Position numbers and translations under genes: made by a program. A stretch of DNA of 64,000 nucleotides, taken from NCBI GenBank assembly GCA_008711295.1, contig VUYV01000609.1, positions 217,212 to 281,211 of the forward strand, given 5' to 3'. Under the pieces are notes generated by a model. The model was not told the origin of the DNA. It saw nothing but the letters and a program-made list of their open reading frames with translations, and did no database searches. The stretch comes from Anarhynchus alexandrinus (Eukaryota > Chordata > Aves > Charadriiformes > Charadriidae). This document shows positions 22,411 through 36,013 of this stretch, one piece after another; positions within the stretch are counted from its first letter, which is position 1, and the number at the start of each line of letters is the position of its first letter.

Positions 22411-23574
22411 AAACCAGGTTCTCTTCTTTCTCCCTTTTCCCATGAGGGCCCACCCTTTATGAATGTTACTGCCAGGGAGTTACTGATGCATGTTTTCCTC
22501 AAAAAAGATGTAAGGGTGTTAGGGATTTGATTTTCTCCTATTCAGATCCATATTTTGACTTGTCTACCTCCTTCCCAAAAAACTTTCAGCATTTCACCCT
22601 CTTTATTACTTTAACTCCTTCAAAGCATTTCCTTTTTCTTTTTCTGAAAGTTTTTATTTTTCAAATGCTACACTTCTGTATCAACTACATTTTAAGAAAC
22701 ACCTTCATTCTGCAGTTAGCCTTCCAATAATACCATGCTGAAGTTTGATTCTCCCACAGTTAAGCTCATTCTTAAAACACAGATGTCCCTGCTTACCATC
22801 TTCCAGCCTTCCCCCCCTTTCCCATCTATAGCTCTAAAATTTTTCTTTGCTTCTTACAGAGGGAGTCTTGCCTCTGCAAAGCTGGGAGATCTTGTCCTAT
22901 GCTTTCCAGGATGAGTGATGTGGAAGAAGGAATTAAAAGGAAGCGGACAGAGTAAAACAAGAGCTGTAAAGCTAACAGAAGTGATTTAAGTAGAGCGAGA
23001 TGACCCCAGCCCCTCAGCTGTGAGGCACTGTCTGTTGCATGTGAAGAGGAAAAATCTGTCCCTCAGCACATAGAGAAATGAGTTACTGCTCTTCTGTAAG
23101 AGAGGAATGAATAACAGCAGCCAAACAGGGAGAATTTTTCATTGGCTGCAAGATTTCCCTGCAAATCGATCATTTCTAAAAATTACTACCTCACTGAAAT
23201 CCTGTAGAACTGAAAATCCTAAATTTACTCCATAAGCATATTTATTCCAAAACTAAAAATAAATTCATTTTGTAAACGAAAAATTCACCACACTGCAAAT
23301 AACACACAGCATTAAGTAATCTAGTTTCACTGTGAGGGGAAACCAGCTTTTTGAGTCTATTTTGAGACACTGACATTCTCTCACTGAAGTTATTTGCCCT
23401 TTCAAAATCTACTCCTTCGTAAAGGCTCAACATTTATAAAGGTTCACATTGATCCGAATAATCCTAATGTGAATGATTTGAACAAGAATACTCTGCTGAT
23501 GCTTCTGAAACTCTTTGGGAACTTCAGCATGGTCAGGTTCTGATTTCAAGAAACAAATCCAGTGCAAGATTAAG

Positions 23575-23860
23575 ACACCTAACTTCGTGTCTCACATAGG
23601 TGTCTGCCTAGGTGATAAGTATCTACATCCCCGTTATATGGGCCTATAACGCTCTGCTGCAGTCAATGGAGACACAGTCAATGGAGCCTAAGGAGCGATT
23701 CAGATGACCAGATGATAGGTATCTACTTTCGGATGAAAAGACTTACTCTGACTCTATTTTGTGCTCCATAGCATTGTGTGTCCATTCACAATACTGACAG
23801 CATAGTTGCATAGCATGACACACAAAACACCTGTGTATAAAGGTGCCTAAATTCTCATGC
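23575..23860. repeat. Possible ancient repeat with recurring AGGTGYCTA-type motifs
   Basis: Several related motifs recur: CACCTAACTT (23576), ATAGGTGTCTGCCTAGGTG (about 23596), GATAAGTATCTAC (23614), GATAGGTATCTAC (23714) and AAGGTGCCTAAATTC (about 23840). There is also a 15-bp tandem duplication beginning CAGTCAATGGAG at 23660 and 23675. Such motifs are common in old amniote interspersed repeats, but I cannot name the family or its ends. Confidence 0.3.
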
Positions 23861-26800
23861 CTTAATATTGAATTAAAGGCCTTGCCAAGAGTATGGGACG
23901 GTTTCCCTAATGTAGGTGCTGATCCAGCCTGGGTTGTGCTGCCTGGTGCCCAGCTGCTGCTGCAGAGATGAGTGTTCTTCTCACGGGTCCATGTCAGGGC
24001 TGCCTGGCCTGCAGGGGCAACCAGAGCCCCCAGGGCATTTCTAAGGCCACATGGTTTCACGTGGCCAGCTTAAGATCCAAGAATCCTTTTAGACTTTGAT
24101 TTGAAATCCCCTGTTTTTTCCTTGTTTTTCACATCACAAGGGTGAGACTAATACAGTGGTTCAGTTTGGGACAGGACTGCAGATGACCTCACCTGCTGTG
24201 CCTCGGTTCACGCTGCAGAGCAGTCCCAGAAATCCTGCATGGGAGCCCTTTTGGGCAAAATAAACCAGACGTACTCTAGGAACCTCCCAGTGACTTCCCA
24301 CTGCTGCAGGCATTAAATCCACGAGATCTGACCCTGAACCCTCCATCATGTGCAAGTCAAGTCCTCAGCACCAACAACTTTGCTTTGAAAATCTCTCCTA
24401 CTGGGCTGCACCTGTGGCTAATAGTGGTAGTGCCAAATTAGCACTGAGCTTGTTTTGCAATCCCTGGCTTTACAAACTGCATCCTTAGCAACCTGGACAC
24501 AGAGTCCTGCACGGGGTATTTTAATAGTGAGAACATTTAACTGTATGGATGACAGTATGGATTTTTAGACCAGACGTCATGCCTGATTAACAATCTGGCA
24601 TTACTATAGCTGTTGAGTTATGCAGTGATAGCTCTAACGAACAACTTAAGTGACCGCAAGTCATTTAAATTTTAAGCATGTTGATCCCCAATGAATTTTG
24701 GACTTACTGGGCTAAGTACTAGAACTGTAACCTAAAAATGTCACAGAGTGAACAAGATAACAGGAAATGTTAGACCATAAAAAAAATACTTAAATAAAAA
24801 CTGCCTTATATCAATCTTATATTCATTCCTATGTTAAGTAATTTCTTTCTGTTTGGTATCCAACCCCCTCTGTCAGGTCTTGAATGTAAAAGTGAGAGGG
24901 TGTTCAACCTAAATCTTGCATTTCCAGAAAACGCACCAAGTGTTATGCTATTTGCTATTCAGGCTAGAGATACATTCATACTATCTTTCTGAAGTTGTAT
25001 TACTGCCGGGAAGAATTCAGATCCACAGGGCTTTCAGAAGTACAGTAATAAGATGCTCATCGAGAGAGAAGAGATCAGGGTTTGGATCTATTCTCCAAGA
25101 GATGCTATTCAATATTTTAGCCAGTGTCTTTGAAACAAAAAGTGCACAAATAGAACAGAACTAGTGTATTTTTCTCATAATATGAATACGTCAATTACAA
25201 GGCTCTAGACTCCTGCTCTCTCCTTTATACACTCCCTCTCTTGAGTTCTTCACTGCAGAGTCTCTGCTTCAAAATGGTGGAGAGATTTTTACTTGAAGCA
25301 TTTCTGCACAGCCTGTTGACTAAGGCATCTTTCTAGGAGTTGTGAGACTTTTTTTCCCTTGTTTTTGAATGCTGTTATGGCAAAGAAAGATCTGAATCCA
25401 GATGACCTGCATTCTATAGAAGAAATCTAGTCACCAGACTGCCACAAAAATTCAGTTTATATTAGGTTAGAGATTAGGCTCTTCAGAGAATACAGGCATA
25501 CAAATCATAGATTTTAGGTGGGAAACAGGATCCTCAAGTGGTCACAGTTCTGGACATGTGCAGGGTCACCAGGCACTAAGGAATTTTGAAGTCAGTGATG
25601 TGTCTGATGATGACTGCATGGTCAGATGAACCTGAATAATTATTACTTCTTTTAAGTCACAGTTTGTACTTCTGTTGCTCAATATGTGTTTCAGACGGTC
25701 ACAACCTTCCCAAGACCTAAGCCTTAGTTCTTCCTTTACCCCTAATTATATATTTTCTGCTTGCCAAATTTGTTAGTAAATCTGTGAATGTAAGACTTCC
25801 ATTCACTATTTTTAAGGCTGATTTTGTTCAATTGAAGGCAATTTTATTAATATAAAAGGAAACTTCAACTTTTTGATCAAGTGGAAGCTTCTGCCTTTCA
25901 GTTGTTTTTATGTCATACAGCACAAATTGATCTCTGCAGTGTTTTGGATGCCGGAAATGAATAAAAACTACTACTGAATATAGCAGATGTTAAAATGTTG
26001 CTGAAAGCTCTGGAGAAGAAACATCAATTAACATTGTGACTATGTTTCGATGAAGATGATGAAATAAAAATCTCTTTTGCAGGATCATCAGACTCATCAA
26101 ACTTCTGCTCATGACTAGACAAAATTTCAGTCAGTGGCACATTTGATCTTGAAGAATCCGAAGAAACCAATTTTCTGGGCTTTTTGAATTCAACAAAAAT
26201 TCATTTAGTCTTGTGAAGGATGAGTGTTTCTTAGTTCAGATGTCTTCAAAACAAGAATCCCTTGATTCTTTCTCCTTCTTTCAAACTAAGTCATGCAGAA
26301 TTGGACAAATTAAAAAATGTATTTTTATGATAATCAGTTAACAATAATCACATTTACAATATTGATTATTGCTTTTACATTTAGAACAGTTACATTCCTA
26401 CACTGTAAAATCTGAATAATAAAGTAGGCTAAATTATGTACAGACAGGTGGTGTGATATAAACTGCTTACCTTTCAGAGGACCTTTCTGAGTTTACCAGA
26501 TTTAATCCTCCAATATTTCACACGTATCCCCTCTCTCATCTTTTCAGATCCTTCTCATATAGTTAGGATATTTACATTCATTTTCTTAATCAAATCTCAG
26601 TTCTGCAATTGTTTTCATAACAATACAATGTTGATCTCATTACTTTCATAGTTTTAATTTCTGGAAGTTTTTTTGTACGTATTACACTCTCTCTAAATCT
26701 TAGATTTACCTCTTGTGGGATGCCTGAGGGCTTACCCTGTACCACTCTGTTTGAGATTAATTTTGTTGACTATATAAATAATTTTTCTATAAGGACCTAT

Positions 26801-29800
26801 TCCTGACCAAAACATACACTTAATGCCAGCACATACTAAAAAAAAAAACAAACACAGAAAGAAGCTCGTGATTTGAGTTCCAGAGGCATTTCCAACGTCT
26901 CTAGGAAAATGAGTTTGATAACTAAAGTGAGTACTTTTGACTGAAGTTTAGAGAAATAATTTTTCCTCTGAAATGATACTTAAAACTAAAAAATTATATC
27001 CAGCAGCACACTTGGAACCCCTATTCAATATCCTGAATGTCTATGATTTCAGATACTGACTGTGAGGAATCTGGTAAATAGGCTGAAACCCACAAGGTCT
27101 GTTTTCATTTTCTCTTTGACTTGTTATTTTAAACTTATATCATTATTATTTTGACAGCAGGAAATAGAAATAAAATGTTTTACTGAAGAGCATCAGACAT
27201 CAGTTTTTGGCGCTGTTTCTATGATCTCAACAAGGCTAAGGTGGCCTGCACGGTGCAAGTGATAGCTGTCATACTCCCATTGCCAAAAGCAAATCTGCTC
27301 TCAGCGATCATAAAACTGGGAGGGTATAAATGTCAGCAAAGCATCCTAATGTTATTTTAAAGCAGGGTTTTATTTTTATGTATACTTACAACCCCCTAGA
27401 AAAAATATTGATAACAGGGGGAAGAAGGAAATAGCAAGTAAGGTAATTATGCTGCCATGGTTACTCTCAGAAGAGAAAGCTCACAGAAAACTTTAATACA
27501 ATTCAAAAAGGATAAAACTAATAGCGTTCAACCAAGACACAGAATGTTTCTATAGATTTTGTTACAAAAAATTTACAAAGGCAGACCTTGACTGTGTCTG
27601 CCTGAAGTGGAGGGTAACAGGAATGAATCAGGGTAAAGCTCTGGCCTGGTGGGAAATATCCCGAGAGTAAGAAGAAAGGTATATTAGAGTCTTCACTGCC
27701 TTCTTATAGGTTCATCCTTGAATAGAAACCTTTTCTAAACCCTGTGTAAGGGTGGTGTTGACATGGGGGCAGCATCTAAGAGACCTCCTCATCGAGGTGA
27801 GGCTGCTGCCCCTGGAGTTCTCTGAATAATCTTGGGGATTATGGTATTTCAGAGTGGGGAAGGCATAAGAACATTTTTGAAGCTGTCTCTTTTTTTTTTG
27901 CTGTAGGGGAAGGATCACATAGGTGAAGGGATAGGACCAAACACCACACAAAGACAGCCTAGTCTTCAGGGCTAAGACAAAGAGAATGAGAATCAAGGGT
28001 CTCTTTCTTAAAGGACAAACCCAAAGAATAACTCGCTCCCCCTCCCTCTTTCTGCTTACGTGGTGTTAGATTTGCAGAATTATTTTGTTACAGACAGACA
28101 GACTCAGGCAAGACAGGTCAGGTCCCTTGGTTCTTTCACTGATACTTACGGTTTGAACACTTGTGTGTTTCTGGTAATGAAATGATCCCATCGAGTCTCA
28201 GGGAAGTCTACACTTTGGAGTTAGGTTAAGGTATATTTATACACTCTAATAAATCAGAATACATTAAAATATTTGTGTGAAGAGACAGGTGCACCTGTCC
28301 ACCCATTGTAAACCAAAAATAAAGGCATTTTAGGGCAAGTAGCTCCTTAAGTAACACAGCTTTTGGCTCATGCATCATTTCCATAGATGAGGTGCCTACA
28401 TTACTCTTTGTTAAACTCAAGTAAGTTTCCTAGCAACCCAATCGCTATCTCTGTGGGGGATAAAAACACACCAGCATTATATAGAAGTTGAGAGTCTTTG
28501 ACAGCATCATGGTTTTTGACCATCTCAATTAATTACCAAACATGCTGGCATCAGTCCGAAGTCCTCTTCTTCAATAAGATAAGTATCAACAAAGTACTCT
28601 GCTTAATGCTAATGCATTTCATTTGCTGCTACATGATAAAATCAGATGCTGTGTATCTAGTACACTGTGCAAAGTGCAGAGCATCCTAAACAAAAATCTT
28701 CAAATTAACCTCCTGTTTTTGCATGTTCAATGTCAAGGATAGTAAACACCATGTCATGAAGGTGACTTTTAAAGATTTATTTTATGAGGTAATTAATGGC
28801 CTAAATAGAAAACCTTTCTAGAAAAAAACCTCTTCCTCCTTTTTCCTGTGGGTTGGTTGTTTGTTTTGCTTAGCTTGCTTGTTTGTTTTTAAAGCAATTT
28901 TTCCAATTCTGCAGTGTTAGATAATAGCCAACAATGTCAACTAACTCAGGACTAGCAGCTAACTCCAGAGCTGGAGCAGTAAAGAATATAATTTGCGACT
29001 GAAATATCAAGGTAATTGATTTATGTTGCCCTGTCTGTATGGTTAAGCTATTAACAATGAAAGAGATCTCAGAAAAACAAAAACCAAACAAACATGGACA
29101 AGTGAAAAAAGAATCCCCATCATTATTTCAAATCCCTTGCTGAAATATCTCTATCTTCCTATGGCAAGAGACTATATCTTGAAAAATCCTACATGGTGCC
29201 CTGCAGCCTGACAGTCCTTGAGTTTATGGAACGTATAAAAGAATGATGACATTAACATTTAGAGAGCCTTTTCTTTTATAGTGGATTATTTGTGGTTCAG
29301 CAAGCATGTTCTTGAATAAACCTAGATCTCCTCTCCATATAAAATACCACTAATAGTTCAAAACACAAGGATTTTGCAGTATTTCCTTTTACTGCACATT
29401 AGAGAGAGGTACAAACCAAGCTGAAAGAACATGTCACTGCAGCTTACAGTAAAAAATTATATTCATTTCTTGGCAGTCCACCATGTTTCTCTTGTACCAT
29501 TTTGGAAAAAAAAAAAAAGAAAAAAAAGAGAGGTTTTTTTTTTCAGATATATATAAGGGACAGGAGAAGCAACTAATTTAAAATACCCTTCCTTCAGAAG
29601 CTATACTACTCCAGAAGGAAAAAGAAAAAAAATACCCTAAACACCCAGAGAACAGGAATTATATTTGTAACCTGCTCTTTTACTTAAGTTACTACAACCC
29701 GTATTCTCTTTTCCAGGAGTAGCTCAGAAACTGGACCAGACTTTCATTTGAGAGGAACCCATGACAGCAGTTCCTGTGGTGTTTAGCCCATCATCACTTC

Positions 29801-30986
29801 TCTTCCAAGCAGAAGGAAGAAGCAATGAACCTTCGCTGACTTCTGACCTTTTTAAAAGGTAAATCTCCTACCTGTTTGTATTCGAGTATCTGGGCTTGGC
29901 AATCTTTGTAGCATTTTTATTTTTTTTAGGTTACCTCTATCACCTACAGTGATACAATAAGGATTATTCACCTATAAGGCAGGCTATATTGGAGATGTGT
30001 ATTTTCACCACAATGATTCCTATAATACGCAGGCAATATGATTACAAAACAAAACTGCAGACACCTCATATTACCTCGTTAAGGTTACGGACTAATATTA
30101 TGGTAATTTATAGCTCCATTGCACATGGTTGTTTAAAAGAATTTAAAAGAAAGAAGGAAAAAGAACCAAGCGCATATAACACTGGCCTGTAGCTTGACAC
30201 AAACTGGGAATACACTTTTTAACTAAATGACCTCATTAAATTTTGGGAGTCTATTATTTCTTGTCTGATTATTATTCTAAATATAATACTCCAGCTTCAG
30301 TGACTCATGCATAGTACCTCAGGATAGATTTCTTTTTGATGTACACTGCATTAGTCATACTTATCTATTAACGCAGATGATATGTGGTGCAACCCCTACA
30401 CCTGCTGCCATATTCTAGGAAGAAAATATTAATATATTACTTGGTTCTGTAATTAACACTGGTACATAAAGCAATGCAAGTCCAAAATAGCTTTTAGGAT
30501 TCAGGATTGGATAATGAAAAAAACATTTTTCTCCTCAAAGTTGTTTCATTGATACTGTTAGAGATAATTTATTATGGTAATAACAATTCCTCTAGTTCTT
30601 GCAAGAAGTATGATGTAAAAGAAAAAAAAATATGAAAGCTAATGGAGAGCCCTTTCTGCAAGACATGAAATTAGCTTGCACAAATTAAGTTCTTACATGC
30701 TAAAAATCAAAAGACCTTCAGATATCAGCTTTCCCGGCAGAAACTAAAAATCAGACCAAACATATTGACTCCTGACTAGCTCACAGATTTCGACTGGTTC
30801 TTGTCCCATCCAAATTGGCAGGATCCATGGCAAGATTTGAATGATTATATATTAGCAGGCAAATTGTGAAACGAGAATTTCCTTGTTAATGCTGCAGGAC
30901 CAAACTTAAAGTGCTAATTGAGAAGAGGATTTCTGTAAAAAGGAACGATAGGTAAAAAGTATATCTTTTGTTTAAAAATTGAGCAT
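23861..30986. other. Long unique stretch without a supported gene
   Basis: AT-rich, with a GC-richer part at about 23920-24340. Only short open frames (94 codons or fewer). An A-rich/T-rich low-complexity run occurs at 29504-29543. No CR1, LTR or RNA gene recognised. Confidence 0.5.
29504..29543. repeat. Poly-A then poly-T low-complexity run
   Basis: GG, then long A runs broken by G, then GAGAGG and a run of ten T. The A and T runs could pair as a hairpin. No transposon body was recognised upstream. Confidence 0.85.
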
Positions 30987-31704
30987 CATTACCCTGACCT
31001 CTTCATGGTTCAACAAAGTAAGAGTGAAGTCCTGCACCTGGGGAAGGATGACTCCAGACCCTAGTATATATGCTGGAGAATGACCATCTGGAAGGCATCT
31101 TTGCAGAAAAGGACCTGGGGATCATAGTGGACATCAAGTTGAACATAAGCCAGCAGTATGCCCTTGCAGCAAAAGCAGCTAATGGTATCCTGGTCTCCAT
31201 TAGGAAGACCACTGCCAACAGTTGAGGGAAGTGACCCTTCCCCTTTGCTCTGCACTGGTGGGGTCACACCTGGAGTGCTAGGTCCAGTTCTCAACTCTCC
31301 TGTACAAGGCAAACATGGACATATGGGAGAGAGGTCAGCGAAGGGCCACAAAGATGATTAAGGGACTGGAGCATCTCTCATACGAGGAGAAGCTGAGAGA
31401 GCTGTGACTGGTCAGCCTGGAGAAAAGAAGACTCAGGGGGATCTTATCAATGTATATAAATACCTGAAGGGAGGGTGCAAAAAGGACAGAACCAGGGTCT
31501 TTTCAGTGGTGCCCAGTGACAGGACCAGAGGCAATATGCATAAACTGAACCACGGGAGGTTGTGGAGCCTCCATCGTTGGAGATATTCTAAAGGTGGGCC
31601 TGGGCAACTGGCTGTAGGTGGACCTTCTTGAGCTGGGGTGGTGGACCAGATAACCTCAAGAGATCCCTTTCAACCTAAGCCTCTCTCTGATTTTGCAATT
31701 CTGT
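30987..31704 (+). mobile_element. CR1 retrotransposon, 5'-truncated with internal deletion (group C)
   Basis: It starts at CATTACCCTGACCTC, the same point at which the second repeated part of the 16-kb element starts, and is closely similar to that copy throughout. It contains the same GAGCTGTGACTGGT stop-bearing junction. A 73-bp stretch present in the 16-kb copy (one AGGTT plus the sequence up to the next AGGTT) is missing near 31560. The 3' end shows AGATCCCTTTCAACCTAAGC and a worn tail. Only ORF2 C-terminal coding remnants remain, for example GDLINVYKYLKGGCKKD and FSVVPSDRTRGN. Confidence 0.93.
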
Positions 31705-32789
31705 TCCATGTCCTCTTACAGAGATGACATCCTATACCATTTCCTCACCTCCTGAGAAGTGCATCTTATGAAGAAGCTGAAACGGAACTACATTTTTTGA
31801 ACATTACCAACCCAGCAGGATGTTCTATTAGGGAAATAAGGTTATAAAATGTCAGACTAGGGGAAACATAGTCACTGCTCCTTGTCTTTCTAATTCTAAA
31901 AAAATCAGAGCATGCTGGATCTTCTAAAAAGAGAAGAGAAACTTCCCAGGATTCAAAGTTCCCCTCTCTTTCTTGTCTCACTGGTATTCTTGTTTGGTGT
32001 TTGGCTTTCACTAATGTTAGTGCTGCGAATATTTCTAGGTCATCTGGCTCGTAGGCAGAAGGATGTTTGGGACTTATAAGGGAATGGCAGCATTTTTGCA
32101 TATGATTGGCAGCTGTCAGTTAGATTTTTTTTTTGTTTGTTTGGAAGCTGAACTGACAAACTGAAAAAAAATGCAGATCAAAGTGAATACAACATGTGTA
32201 AAACAGAAAATAAAATGTTGCTGGGGATGAATGAACCATTTTAGTTATCTAGGCTCCTTTTACATAATCGCAGAATTTGCATGTGATATGACCAGAATAA
32301 CCAGTTTTTGGAAGTTACCCTCCCTCCTCTGCTCAGGGAAACTTGACACATATTGTCCAACTTCCAGAAAACTGCCAGGGCAGTCACGCTACAGAATCAC
32401 TCTCAGCGCCTTTCTGCAGTTCATGAAGAATTATCTAGGAAGCAGCATAGCTTAACTAGCTGAAAATAGGAATAATACACCTCAAAAACTTCACAGTTGT
32501 TAGCTCTACGCATGGGTGACTGGTCTTCCTCTGATAACAGACATAGTGTCAAATACCTATAAATAAAGGAGAGGACAGAACCACGGACTGAGATTTTCTG
32601 AGCACTGTAACTAGGCTGCTAAGCAAAGCATTTCCTTCTTCCCAGTTTTGCAATTCAAACTAAAACATTTAAGATTAATGTTGTGAGTGATTTATGCCAA
32701 GATTTGTAAACATCTGTGTCTAGACTGATTTTGCTCACTAACACTTTTTCCTCATCTGACACAAAAGGTGTCATAAGGTGTTAAGTATT

Positions 32790-32845
32790 GGCTGCAGAGC
32801 ACTTTGAGATACGTGTACAAAAGCAACTCTTATAGCTATTACTGA
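32790..32845 (+). repeat. Possible old SINE/LINE 3' tail
   Basis: GCAGAGCACTTTGAGATACG followed by TTATAGCTATTACTG resembles the end of old amniote short interspersed elements (a CACTTTGAGAT block before a GCTAT-type end). It is short, with no body recognised, so the assignment is tentative. Confidence 0.25.
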
Positions 32846-34522
32846 TTCAAAGAAGAGTGGTTTCTTAAAGCATCTTGATGGTGTGTTTGATCCAGTCAAG
32901 TTGCAGCACTGCTTTAAGCACCCCTGGGAGATTGTTTCTTATTGCATGCAGTTTTACTGTAAGAAAAATACGGCTATAAAGAAAAATATGCCTAAATCTT
33001 TCCTCTACTTACTTCCATTCAGTCACTCCTGGTTACTTCTCCCTGAACCACCCTGTCTGATTCCTCTCTCATTTACCCTCTTAAAACACTTACAGATATT
33101 TAGCGCGACATTCATGAATCATTATTTAGACAGGCACTCCATATTTAGCTCTTCTCCTTTTCCTCATAAATCAGTCCCTTCCAGACCCTCAATCATTTTT
33201 ATTGGTCTTTCATAACTGCTGATAGTACTCATAAATGAAATGTCTGTAATGGCACTAAGCAAGAAAAAGGGAACAAGAGACTAAGGCTGGAGTTAATAAA
33301 ATAAAAATAAAACATAACCTAACTTGGGCATCCTCTTTATTTTGGCAATCAAGTAGACATAAATAATAGCACAACAAGGCAAATGAATTACCAGAAGCCA
33401 AAGTGAGGCCCAGGCACACCTGCTGGCATATTTATAAGTCTTGTAGAGAGGGAAGTAGAAAAACAGCTAATGTGAACATCTATTTCTGTTTTTCAAATCG
33501 ACAGTCTAATATTCTGTGCACAAGTGGTAGCTGACATTCACAACTTAAAACATCTCAAAGCAGGACTCTTGTAAACACAACCTATATGAACAGTATCTGT
33601 TGTCATAGGACAAATTTCTAAGCCCATTTATCTTAACTTTGATTGGAGATGGTTTCATGGGATCCTTTACAGTATTTAAGACACATCAAGCTTCAGAAAC
33701 AGTTATCATTTTAATCAAGATCAGTTAAAGGCTTAGCAGGGAAAGAATCACATTTTTGACAGTCTTATATTTTTAATACTGCATCCTAATAGTTTTAGTT
33801 TAAAAGAAGGTCACCTCCTTTTCCCCTGTGAGACTAATGAATGCTGGGACCCTAGAGTTTAAAGTTTAAAAGGTGAGATGTAAGTTTTAGTGAAACTGTG
33901 TACAGGACTTTAAGCTTTCTCATGAAGAGACAGCTTTTTAACAGAGACCTTTCTGAATGATTTGTCATAGAAGAGGCAGAAAACTTTATGGGAGTTCAAA
34001 GAAACTGCCTTCAGCCAGCGAGGCCAAGAGGTGTTCTGTCTCTCTGTGTGTGGTGTGTGTGACAATACACACATGACAAATTTCTAAATATATGGAAAAC
34101 AAGAGGCATGAAGATGAATCCAGCAACATCTATTTTTAGATTGTATTACTGCGCATTTGAAAAATAAAGAATATTAGAAAGTAAAATTTATAAAAGCAAT
34201 TGTTTTCTACAGAAAATTCAGGAAAAATGTTGAAAACAGTAATTCTCAATATATATTAAGTTGTAGCAGCTTAGTAGTCAACAGTTTTATAGCCTTTCTT
34301 ATGGATTCTTTATCAAGCTCATCTTAAAACCTATTTTTAATTGCTTATAACTTGACAGGTTTAGATTTGTTTTGCTCTTAAACAAAGCATAAGATGGTAG
34401 CCCTTAAGATGCGTTTTAAATGAAAAAAAAATATTTAATGCATTCAAATCTTCTGTTTTGGCACTGCAGGTAAGTAAAAACATAGAACACTTAAAATTCT
34501 AAAGACAATACTGATAATAATT

Positions 34523-34542
34523 AAAAAAAATAAATAAATAAA
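34523..34542 (+). repeat. A-rich (AAAT)n run
   Basis: An A run followed by three TAAA units. Simple low-complexity sequence. Confidence 0.8.
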
Positions 34543-35990
34543 CCAACAAGAAACAACTGTCATCCCTACCTTAAAGAAAAGGTATTTACTAGAGCCTGTA
34601 TATCAACCCAGATCACTGCTTGTCAGCAGATGAAGATTTAAACATGTATATTTTTTCAAGCAGTGGAACATCACATGAAGAAAAGGAAGATTAAAACACC
34701 GTTGAAAAAATACTTTCATAATAACAAAATATCTGCTTACTTATATTTGGAAGACATAGGAGAACATTAGTGGTCATAGTTATTAGGCTACCAATTCATA
34801 GAGGGGTTGCTTATTTTACAAAGAACGCATTCCTCCTATATGCACACACTCTCCTCTCTGCTTTACCTCAATGGTTCAGACAATAGGAAACAAAATGTCT
34901 AGAAGCCTTCCAGACTAAAATCTGCTTCTTATTTAGCTGAAAAATGGACCCAAAATAAGGCATTGTGATGCAAAAGGAACATAAAACAGCCCTCAGCACT
35001 TCAACCCAACTTTTAGCTTTCATCTGACCTAACAGAATACTTTGCTAGTTTGAAGACTCTTTAAACTTGTCTGATGAAACATTTATGACTGCAGTGCTTT
35101 AAGTTAAAATAGTGAAAGAAATGAGTCCATAATCTAGAGTAAGTATTAAAAGCTGAAGTTTTAATCATTACCTCTGATTAAGAAACTCCATTCATCAATC
35201 ATTCTCTTTCAAAGTCTGTGAATAAAGAAGGCATACCTATACACTGTCATTAAATACAGGCATCTGATTAAGATAGTCCAGACTGCTTAAAATAAATGAT
35301 AGTCTTGGCATCCAGAAATCTTGGAGATGATTGGTAGGAATCAGCTATACTGCAAACATAAAAATACACTGGATACAAGTGTTTTGTCTCTGCACATCTT
35401 CTGAAGGGCTTTTGTAATGGAATACCCCCAAAGAAAAACAGTTTCAGGCTAGGGAAAGTACATCAATTTCCTAAGTACCGTTGGTACAATCTCTCTCATA
35501 TGGGGGAGGGGAGGGCTGGGTGTGCTTACTGTCAGTCGTGTATTTACCTGAATTCATACATGTTACATTTATTCTCTGTATATTGTGTTTTACAAATAGC
35601 TATATCAAGATCAACAAATGCGGACCTGAAAATCTGATGATTTAATTCACATCACAGGCTGTATTTTCTGAGATTTTGCTCTATCCTTACTTGCTAGGAA
35701 AGAATAAGAGAAGACATGCACAGTGAGGAGCAAGTGAAATGTGGAGATGAATACCTAATTGTGCGATGAAGTTGACAAGAATACTTTGGCTTCTCTGATG
35801 CTGGGATACAGTTCAATGAACTGGTAAGGAGGGAGAGAGGTCATGTCATGAAAAAGAGGAAGAATGTAATATCTTCACCTTGAGAAAATCATACCACCTT
35901 GCAGCTTTTAAGCAAAACCAGTAGTGGTGCCAGTGACAAAAGCCTACAGGTAAATATAAACACTGGTGTTTGGTCAGAAGGCTAAAGTCA

Positions 35991-36013
35991 TGGTGGTGGT
36001 TGCGGTGGTGGTG
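35991..36013 (+). repeat. (GGT)n short run
   Basis: TGGTGGTGGTTGCGGTGGTG then GTG: two blocks of GGT units split by TGC. Simple repeat. Confidence 0.85.

Larger units (their letters stand above)
21150..23574. other. Unique AT-rich DNA with simple repeats
   Basis: No gene supported. It holds an (AAC)6 run and a CA/CG dinucleotide run (listed separately) and several A or T homopolymer runs around 21300-21660. Confidence 0.5.

Noticed and set aside
23743..24355. 105- and 64-codon minus-strand frames
   Set aside because: GC-richer DNA with no known motif and no defensible splice structure.
34048..34073. GTGTGTGT...ACACACA foldback
   Set aside because: It is explained by two short TG/CA dinucleotide runs facing each other.
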